In this document: positions 17,901-23,700 of the stretch, piece by piece
Layout: each line of letters begins with the position of its first letter
Numbering within the stretch: position 1 is the first letter of the stretch
Source: an uncultured Anaerolineales bacterium
GTDB lineage: Bacteria; Chloroflexota; Anaerolineae; Anaerolineales; UBA4823
Direction: 5' to 3'
Length of the DNA: 33,661 nt
Assembly: GCA_937928795.1 (NCBI GenBank)
Contig: CALFWB010000060.1
Coordinates: forward strand, 1-33,661
The notes under the pieces: generated by a model
Seen by the model: the letters and a program-made list of their open reading frames with translations, nothing else
What the model was told of the DNA's origin: nothing
The model's database searches: none
Position numbers and translations under genes: made by a program

Positions 17901-19022
17901 GAAACCAGCCGCTCGAAAGCTATCCTCGAAGCAGTCGCCGATGGCGTTTTGGTGACCGATTCAGCCGGGAAAATCACCTTGTTTAATGCCTCGGCAGAAC
18001 GCATCTTGAACCTCTCGCGCAAAGATGTAATGGGGAAAAACCTGGATCAATTCAGTGGGCTTTTCGCCCGCAGTGCAAGCATGTGGACACAGACCATTGA
18101 AGCCTGGTCAAGCCAGCCCAATTCTTATTCAGCTCAAGAGGTCTATTCCGAGCAAATCGAACTGGATAACGGGAAAGTCGTTGCCGTGAGTCTGGCGCCG
18201 GTCTTTCTGCGTAACGATTTTCTTGGCACGGTCTCGGTTTTCCGCGATATTACGCATCAGGTCGAAGTTGACCGCCTGAAATCGGAGTTTGTGGCGACAG
18301 TGAGCCATGAGTTGCGTACCCCGATGACCTCGATTAAGGGATATGTTGAAATTCTGTTGATGGGAGCAGCGGGAGCATTAAGTGAACAACAGACCCGCTT
18401 TTTGGAGATCGTCCGCAGCAATATTGAACGCTTGGCCGCTTTGGTCAACGATTTGCTGGATATTTCGCGCATCGAAGCCGGTAAAGCAGGGCTCAGTTTG
18501 CAACCCTTAAATATGGTAGACCTCACGAAACAGTCTTTGTCTTTCATCCGAGAGCGGGCAGAGCGCGAAAATAAACCCATGCAATTTGAACTTCACGTTG
18601 AAGGAGCGATTCCCTTTGTCCAAGGTGATCCCGAACGGGTGATGCAAATTCTCGATAACTTGCTGGAGAACGCTTATCATTATTCCGATGCGGGGCGAAC
18701 GGTTCAAGTTCAACTACACGCTGAGGATACGGTTGTGCGGGTGGATGTGATTGATCAAGGGGTGGGTATTCCGCCAGCCTTGCAGGAGCGTATCTTTGAG
18801 CGCTTCTATCGCGGTGAGAATCCGCACGTTCTGGCAACCTATGGCACCGGTTTGGGGTTATCCATTGTCAAGAGACTGGTTGAGATGCATGGTGGAAAAA
18901 TCTGGGTACAAAGCAAAGGCATTGAGGGCGAAGGGAGCACTTTTTCCTTCACATTACCGATTGTCACAAGCGCCTTGCAGCCGCTCGAGACCGATGGAGA
19001 AAGCTCATGGCAAAAATCTTAA
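11961..19022 (+). CDS. Giant multi-GAF sensor histidine kinase (2353 residues)
   Basis: Membrane-anchored sensor kinase. One N-terminal transmembrane helix (about residues 4-28) is followed by a PAS-like module (about 48-140). About ten GAF-type modules then end near residues 322, 492, 668, 850, 1045, 1260, 1437, 1602, 1773 and 1962. Most close with the typical helix pattern AAxxLENARLY. Coiled-coil linkers lie after modules 5 (1045-1090) and 9 (1775-1800). A second PAS module (about 1986-2100) follows. The kinase core has the H-box SHELRTPM with His2116, the N-box DNLLENAYHY, and ATP-lid motifs DQGVGIP, FERFYRG and GTGLGLSIVK. No receiver or HPt domain is fused. The stop lies inside the next receiver gene (16-base overlap). 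GAF modules bind small molecules or cofactors; no bilin-type Cys motif was identified, so the ligands are unknown. The length is several times that of a usual kinase. Confidence 0.93.
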   Translation: MGHSVTLVGWIGFLLGVVLTLGAIWLVTRAFSRKNQSLPSALPLTLDLVTHSEAILLISRGGKIEYLNQAARELFRLGESRPNLEGLARRVTPSDSFLSLCAAEGRTRFTIDGRLIDGISFRIPYPSGWATLVSLHRSQLISAEGQSLSTSRGAPQGLGAFVEVIQTMTAVQDVATTLLTILQSIGRIIPFDTSLIALWDQDQQVLLPYYWKTQGNRFALEQGSPISAVDRLRNSSLLFKREATLWSGPQFDELQVFFPTAQDVEAFHSFLSVPLWAGNDYRGVLILASLMVEAYSEEDLETAKWIADVAGNALRNAQLYENQQKRLIELTSLVQLSQAVNALSEPQELFSHLVESFAPLLDVRVLGFLLYDENRHILEAQSPFLGVPPNALEFARYSIRPGSEAEQWIGRREVYVSSDAPKDRELALLELNHFAQALGIRHLALQPLLLGGRFLGFLLAAEKNSAEPFQADDLRILSLMAVQTASLVDNVNLMQQARRRALVAEALRRITNLTSSAANLDEIIQYSVLDIARLLGCDVSALFLFDEAKGELVLHQASTYGIDPQIAALMKRISVENPRFQSTVTARRTPLLSGNSLEDPIVLAVYNEWVGPLQLDSILAVPLVVREQSLGEWMFGSHKPDFFTQVDLQTVSTAAGQLAGAIERAELYSQTDESLRRRVNQLVALTRISRELNSTQDLDYLIERVYDEALSTTAADCGTILLFAFGEPIHPFSSDPRVIFYLGEAPSPQLRPEERWVLQNGESFLVGDYQNLQADVLPLSGLSAEGNVPLEPPHADIRSAMIVPIAYQDQVVGLIHLHSTQPHAFDQTAREIAESLAIQAAIAIGNAQRYQDEVRRREMLTQRVDTLAKLFEVAQSVQLDLPLEKGLENIAYALRSITPFQAIKIYVTNSDGILLSPIASIGLDESEREVFEKSPVAWVELQGLLEDAFRLGKAYFIPVECQAEAEGAYFPKLVPCDEQGSNPTQYFSWQAGDLFVLPLYSSRGQVLGAIQMDKPRDNLRPDHSILNSLEVIAVQAALIIESHSRVDQLQKKIAELNDELEQARQMGLALRTHLMEQVENELRQDSQVERYRILGKRIHALLKVSSEMLEYTDRRELLRMVGRAFIEKLEYQSVLLAEPGSGGVKLIDVLGDVEDGVAIEPLLGQRNPLLACLRNRQAEIVASLVEEGRWQDSPLLDALEAKGFVCLPILPQNAPEAALLAVSRKPLLPFLSEDLQMFNLFLRQVGLVLQHINLMEEIERRFQEVNFLLDFSRRLSSLEPTHIVETLLQSLLHQLPMAEAGLIALWDAQQEMLIPQAVLGYSDNDAIRSIRYAAGTSLIGKAFLRGEPLVIPDLDFAQHYQLSVNDLAAYRKGTNGRLPISCLVMPLKGSAQMASIGVLVLDNFRFPSAFGSENVALAASLCQQAALYLENSRLFQASQQRAAQLQALTNVSASITAKLEPGDLIAALLDELHAIVPYDTGTLWLREGEQVVVADARGFADQEQRVGLAVAIEDSQLLAEMIETAQPISVSNTLLDPRFPRLGEQSPTSWLGLPLAVGGKVLGVIALEKQGIGFFNEETVQIAAAFASQAAVSLENARLYQESLSRAVELTEQTQRLAMLNRLSQDLSQTLDPLQIIHRTIEEVLQVTSASGVMAVLLDSSDLPIMVAEQPTYEDHYPLPVAPVPLFDRLRESLGLFFTEDVSQEDELSALQELFTLRHIHSLLALPLATAETLHGVILIYSQTAGRIAPEKVELARTVINQAAVALQNARLYAETRRLTEELEKRVQERTLQLASEHQRTQILLRIATELTASLDLEHVINQVLPVLNELVGAEQVSVMVVRSDSPWLYHLASLGYAAAPPFGGKLSPFKVNEGLAGWVIKHRQPALIPDVREDPRWVQVSNQLGEHRSAIAVPMMVGEEALGALLFFHRQPHHFTSDQLDLVLAAANQMAIAVNNAELYRLIRDQAEDLGVMLRNQQIETSRSKAILEAVADGVLVTDSAGKITLFNASAERILNLSRKDVMGKNLDQFSGLFARSASMWTQTIEAWSSQPNSYSAQEVYSEQIELDNGKVVAVSLAPVFLRNDFLGTVSVFRDITHQVEVDRLKSEFVATVSHELRTPMTSIKGYVEILLMGAAGALSEQQTRFLEIVRSNIERLAALVNDLLDISRIEAGKAGLSLQPLNMVDLTKQSLSFIRERAERENKPMQFELHVEGAIPFVQGDPERVMQILDNLLENAYHYSDAGRTVQVQLHAEDTVVRVDVIDQGVGIPPALQERIFERFYRGENPHVLATYGTGLGLSIVKRLVEMHGGKIWVQSKGIEGEGSTFSFTLPIVTSALQPLETDGESSWQKS

Positions 19023-19375
19023 TTGCAGAAGACGAACGCGACATCCGCGACTTGATCGCCTTTACCCTACAATTTGCCGGGCACGAGGTGATCACCACCA
19101 GTAATGGCGAAGAAGCCTTACAAGCTGCCCGGACTCATAATCCTCAATTAGTGTTATTGGACGTGCGAATGCCCAAACTAACCGGCTATCAAGTCTGCAA
19201 GGAACTCAAAGCCGATCCGCAAACCCAAAAGATCCCGGTGGTTTTTTTATCCGCCAAGGGACAAGAGTCGGAAATTCGCGATGGTTTGGAGGCCGGAGCA
19301 GACCAATATTTGCTCAAGCCCTTTTCGCCCGATCAACTGATCGAACAGGTGAACAAGATTTTGGCTGGTCGCTAG
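19007..19375 (+). CDS. Single-domain response regulator
   Basis: Receiver-only protein of 122 residues. The acidic cluster AEDERD (7-12), phospho-acceptor Asp52 (LLDVRMPK), Ser82 (FLSAKG) and Lys104 (YLLKPF) are all present, so phosphorylation by the giant kinase is plausible. It has no output domain and would act by protein-protein contact, like CheY or Spo0F. Its start overlaps the kinase stop by 16 bases, and the paralogous hydrolase starts one base after its stop. This indicates tight co-expression. Confidence 0.92.
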   Translation: MAKILIAEDERDIRDLIAFTLQFAGHEVITTSNGEEALQAARTHNPQLVLLDVRMPKLTGYQVCKELKADPQTQKIPVVFLSAKGQESEIRDGLEAGADQYLLKPFSPDQLIEQVNKILAGR

Positions 19376-19376
19376 G

Positions 19377-20168
19377 ATGAGCGCTGTCATTCTGCGCAAT
19401 CAAGTGGTACATTATGAAGTACTTGGGCGGGGAAAGCCAGTGCTATTTTTGCACGGCTGGGTTGGCTCTTGGCGCTATTGGGTGCCAGCCATGCAGACTG
19501 CTTCGATTGCCTTTCGCACCTACGCTTTAGACCTATGGGGTTTTGGTGATACGGCAAAGACCGCAGAGTATTATTCGCTCAACGCTCAGGTTGAACTGGT
19601 GCAGGAATTTTTGAATGCGATGGGGATTGGGAAAGTTGCTTTCGTCGGGCATGGCTTAGGTGCCCTCATCGCCTTGCAATTTGCCGCTCAAGCGCCACAA
19701 CAGGTCGATCGGTTGCTCTTGATCGGTTTACCTTTGAAGCCTACCAGACTGAATGGTCGCCTGGCTTCGGCGAACGTTGGCGATTTAGCCGAATGGTTGC
19801 TGACTGAAGCAGATGCGGTGAGTGAAGCAGCGCGTCTCGAAGCCCGTAAAGCCGATTTTCAGGCTATTCGCGCTTCGGTGGAGGACTTGCAGGATGTTTC
19901 CTTCGATCAGAGTTTGCTTTTCCTCTCGATTCCCTCACTTTTAGTTTATGGCCTTAACGATCCCTTAGTACTTTTGCCCGAGGGGGAGGAGCTAGCGCAT
20001 TTACCACAAAGTGCCCACTGGATGGTTTTGGACTCCTGCGCTCACTATCCGATGTTGGAGGAAAGCGCAAAGTTTAACCGTTTGTTGATGGATTTCCTGA
20101 ATCTCAATTCGGGTCAAAGCCCGCGCGAATTGCAGCTTAAGGAAGAGTGGAAACGACGCGTTCGGTGA
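19377..20168 (+). CDS. Alpha/beta hydrolase paralogue lacking the nucleophile serine
   Basis: Protein of 263 residues, clearly paralogous to the hydrolase at 8088-8891. It shares HYEVLGRGKPV, FLHGWVGSW, FRTYALDLWGFGDT and the same spacing to the nucleophile elbow. The elbow reads GHGLG, with codon GGC giving Gly93 where the paralogue has Ser93. The acid (Asp195 in YGLNDP) and the histidine (His223 in CAHYPML) remain. The cap region is shorter and differs. Without the nucleophile, classical ester hydrolysis is not expected, so a binding, sensory or regulatory role is more likely. The reading frame is intact, so this is not decay into a pseudogene. It is the last gene of the kinase operon. Confidence 0.85.
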   Translation: MSAVILRNQVVHYEVLGRGKPVLFLHGWVGSWRYWVPAMQTASIAFRTYALDLWGFGDTAKTAEYYSLNAQVELVQEFLNAMGIGKVAFVGHGLGALIALQFAAQAPQQVDRLLLIGLPLKPTRLNGRLASANVGDLAEWLLTEADAVSEAARLEARKADFQAIRASVEDLQDVSFDQSLLFLSIPSLLVYGLNDPLVLLPEGEELAHLPQSAHWMVLDSCAHYPMLEESAKFNRLLMDFLNLNSGQSPRELQLKEEWKRRVR

Positions 20169-20214
20169 GGGAGGAAGCCCTCAACCCCGGCGCTCTCCCA
20201 GAGGGAGACGGGAA

Positions 20215-20281
20215 GATTGCCCTCACCCTTCGACCAGCTCAGGGCAACGCCCCCGTCCCCTCTCCCACAAGGGGAGAGGGG
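20215..20281. repeat. Dispersed GC-rich repeat, copy A
   Basis: This 67-base unit is almost identical to 20558-20624 (two differences seen). It contains the inverted pair CCCCTCTCCCAC / AGGGGAGAGGGG, and its 3' half recurs again at 26344-26376. It belongs to the gene-free block 20169-20638, which holds only repeats. Open frames in this block are translations of repeat sequence. Confidence 0.7.
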
Positions 20282-20334
20282 GGCTGGTTCGCCCTTCTCC
20301 ATAAGGGAGAAGGGTTGGGGATGAGGGAAAAGGC

Positions 20335-20519
20335 GCGGGTTGAGTAGTGAGCGCAGCGAGCGTATCGAAACCCGCGGTGGTTGGGTGGTCTCGGTACGGG
20401 CTGACGCCCTACTCGACCCGCAGAGGCAACCGGCGGGTTGAGTAGTGAGCGCAGCGAGCGTATCGAAACCCACAGTGGTTGGGTGGTCTCGGTACGGGCT
20501 GGCGCCCTACTCGACCTGC
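20335..20519. repeat. Two tandem 87-bp units, 98-bp period
   Basis: Units at 20335-20421 and 20433-20519 are nearly identical. Each starts GCGGGTTGAGTAG and ends with the near-complement CTACTCGACCCGC, so each unit is itself an inverted repeat that could fold into a long hairpin. The interior has GAGCGCAGCGAGCG and CTCGGTACGGGCTG. This looks like a REP/MITE-type non-coding element in tandem. Confidence 0.75.
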
Positions 20520-20557
20520 GCCCTCACCCCCAGCCCCTCTCCCAGAGGGCGAGGGGA

Positions 20558-20624
20558 GATTGCCCTCACCCTTCGACCAGCTCAGGGCAACGCCCCCGGC
20601 CCCTCTCCCACGAGGGGAGAGGGG
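20558..20624. repeat. Dispersed GC-rich repeat, copy B
   Basis: Second copy of the 67-base unit at 20215-20281. It joins directly onto the 3' end of the small peptide gene at 20639-20785. The same junction is present next to the second peptide gene (26344-26390), so repeat and gene were duplicated together. Confidence 0.7.
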
Positions 20625-20638
20625 AGGAAGCTGCTGGG

Positions 20639-20785
20639 TCAGGGCGTTTCACCGAGCGCGTCGTCAAAATCGGGCAGCGAAAGCGGGGAACCGACTTGGG
20701 TTTCTAGCTCGATTTCAAGCACGATCTGCGGCGCTTGGTAGGGGTTTGGTTTATCCGTTGTCTGGTTCGGTAAATTTAACGTCAT
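20639..20785 (-). CDS. Small acidic peptide 1 (48 residues), possible RiPP-like precursor
   Basis: Unrecognised short gene. The peptide begins MTLNLPNQTTDKPN, has a central PYQAPQIVLEIELETQ, and ends GSPLSLPDFDDALGETP. It is acidic, has no Cys and no signal peptide. Evidence that it is real: a strong AGGAG six bases before the ATG; start codon overlapping the stop of the 1809-residue surface protein as ATGA; and a second gene at 26390-26533 with the same length, coupling and sequence (about 80% identical over the shared C-terminal part). The motif YxxPxI followed by Thr and a short tail with Asp resembles leader/core layouts of some ribosomal peptide precursors such as lasso peptides. No modifying enzyme is visible in the window, so function is open; a chaperone or tag for the surface protein is another possibility. 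Confidence 0.7.
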   Translation of the reverse strand: MTLNLPNQTTDKPNPYQAPQIVLEIELETQVGSPLSLPDFDDALGETP

Positions 20786-23700
20786 GAGGCTCTCCTATTG
20801 CGCCAGAACTTAACGGTCCTAACGCTGCCCAACAGGGCGAATATCAGAATAAGCACCCAGAGAGGCGACGTCGGCGGTGAGCTTGCCCTGAACTGAGCGA
20901 CCCGGACCAAAGTCGGGCTGATGCTCATTGTGTAGTTTGCCGTATTGTTATTGGGCTCCGGATCGAGAATTGGATCGGGGGTTTCCACTGAAACCGAGTA
21001 AGTCAGCCCATTGGACTGGTAGTTCGGCGGCAGGATACCCACCACCGTAAGGGTGAGCTCATCACCGGTCAGGAAGGTGATCCCGCTCCAGGTATCGGTG
21101 TCGGGATTATATTCACCGATGCTAGGCGTATAGGTCGGACTGCTGATGACGTTCGGTAGCACATCGATCAGCTTGAATTGCGTCAGACCACTGATCGCAT
21201 GGTGGGAAACTGTGATCGTATAGGTAATCCAGCGTCCGCTCTGCACGCCGCTCACCTGCACCCCTAGATCGGCATAGCGATTGGTGTCTTGTGCGTCTTG
21301 AGCGGAGTTATCGCTTGGGTTTTGCTCAGTGGCTTGGTCGGTGCTGACCTGAGCACTGTTGAGGAGCTGACCGCTAAAGAGAGGGTCCAATTGTCCGCGA
21401 ATGGTGAGCGTGAGTGAGCCATTTGGCGCCAACGAGATACCCGTCCATTCGCCACTTTGCGGGTCATATTGACCGCTGCTCGGCGTATATTGGGGTGCAA
21501 TCAGAGCGCTTGGAAGCGGGTCAAGCAAGGTGAGCCGAGTCAGCGTGCGTGTGCCTTTGTTAGTCACGGTCAGCGTATAGGTCAACACATCGCCGGCAAC
21601 CACGGGATTAGGCAAACTGGATTTGCGCAAAGCAAGATCAGAGAGAGGAAGGTCGACGGCTGCCCCGCTGAGCGTTTGATAGACAGTGCCGCTTGCACTT
21701 GCGTAGTTTGCCCCTGCAAGGTTGGCAATTAGATTCACTTCGTCAGAAAGCACCCGTATCGGGATGCTCTCTTGCGCCTCACATCCGCCTGCGTCACGAG
21801 CGCGCACGACAGCCGTGTATTCCCCAGGCAGGTTGTAAGCATGTTGCGCACTGGAGTTGGTTGAAAAGCCTTGGGATTGACCGTCGCCGAACTCAAAACG
21901 GTATTCAAGCGGTGCAACACCGCCCAGCAATGCTGCATTGGCAGTAAACGTCACGGTTTGACCGGCTTTCAAAATTCTGGGCACCTTGACGAAGGAGCGC
22001 GTTTCACTCCACGCTAGGGTCAAATCGAAGAGCAATCCAGAGTGATCCTGACCGCCAAAAGGAAGGTGACCACCATGGCGGTTGTTCAACAGGCGCACAG
22101 CCAATAAGTTCAGTCCCCCTTGAGCGGCTTGGTTGTCAAAGAAGTTGCTCACTCCACCACCACCGATTTGCTGACCTAGATAGACCCCATTGAGATAGAT
22201 ATCCGAAACGTCGTCTCCGGCTAGGGTGAGGGTCGTTGTAATCCCCGTGGCGTTGAGCGGCACGCAAGCCTTAGCGCGAAAGAAGGTGTAGTTGGGATCC
22301 AGTTGACCCTCCGTATTCATGGTCACCCAATCGGCGCCTAGCGTTCGTTCGTCATACCAATACATTTCCCGAGTGGCAGAAGCGGGTGATGTCCAACCTG
22401 AGTCACTAAAGGTTGTTTGACGGGGGTTGAGATTCCAGCCGGCTGGTCCGAGGGGATTCGGTCCTTGCCAGATGCCCTTCAGGTAACTTGCCCCGACCTT
22501 GGATTTGATATTTACCTGCCCGCCACTGCCTGAGCTACCAAACGATGGCTCAACCGTCGCTGCGCCGCCAGCCGACAGGCTGGGAATGAGGACAAAGGAG
22601 ACTTCGCCCCCGCTTTGGGGCAATAGGTTGCCCACATTCCAGACCACTTGACCGCCTGAGGTTGAACAAATATCTGAAGGCTTACAAGAGCCTAGGACAT
22701 AAGAGGTGTTGGCAGGCAGGGTGTCTGTGATAACTACATTCGTTGCCGGCGTATCGGAGGCGTTTTCATATCTTAGGGTGACCGTGAGCGGCTCATTCGG
22801 TCGGGCGGGTTCGCTCATCGTTTTGGTCAGAAGCACTACCGGGCGGACGACGCGATCACTGTCACTCGAAGTGTTATTCGAGAGGTCAATATCTGCGCCT
22901 TGACTACCATCGTCGGTGATCGCAGCAGGAATGGTGAGAATGGTTTCCGGCAAGGCTTGCGCCGCAACCTGACAGCGAAAAGCTAACGAGCTTGAAGTGC
23001 CGGCTGCCAAGGGGCTAAGACTCCAAGTGAGGGAGCGGCTATTTCCGTCATATTGATAGCTCCCTTGCGCCCACTCGAAGACCAACTCTGGCGGTAACTG
23101 AACGGTTACAGTGATATTTCCAGAGGTTCGGTTGCCTAGGTTTTGGTAGTCAAGCGTATAGGTGATCGTCTCTCCCGCAAGAACGGTTGCTTTGGAGTCG
23201 TCAATCTGGATGGCTAAATTAGGCGCAAAGACCAGCGGATCTTTATCGCTCACCTCGTTATCGGTGATGTCGCTTTCAGGCGAGGCTGTGCGGACAAAGA
23301 CATAGTTATAGGTTTGGGTAATGGATTGGGTGGTCGTCAACCAGGCGGTTAAGTTGAGAGTGGCGCTCTCGCCGGGCAGAAGCGGATTTGGAAGTGTCCA
23401 TACAACTTGCTGCCCATTGTGGACACAGCTTGATGAACAGTCAAGGAACTTCAAGCTGCTTGCCATCGTGTCGGTAATGACGACAGCGGTGGCGGTCAGG
23501 CTGCCGCTGTTCTGCACCGTAATAGTGTAAACGAGGGTATCTTCCAATTGGACGGCGGTCTTGCCGTTGCTCTTGAGCACCAGCAGGTCAGCGTTTTTCA
23601 GTTGCAGGTCTTGGACGTTGATGGCGCCAGATTGGATCGTTTTAGCCACCGACTCGGAGGTTTGGTATTGTGCATGGCTGGCTTGGATGGTTGCCGCGCC

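Noticed and set aside
8088-20168. Hypothesis that the two hydrolases mark a large tandem duplication of the cluster
   Set aside because: Only the hydrolases and receiver domains are paralogous; the neighbouring genes do not repeat, so gene duplication with relocation is more likely than duplication of a block.
20114-20787. Plus- and minus-strand open frames of 66-119 codons between the second hydrolase and the surface protein
   Set aside because: They are translations of GC-rich dispersed and tandem repeats (Pro/Arg/Ser-rich), two of them antisense to small peptide 1.
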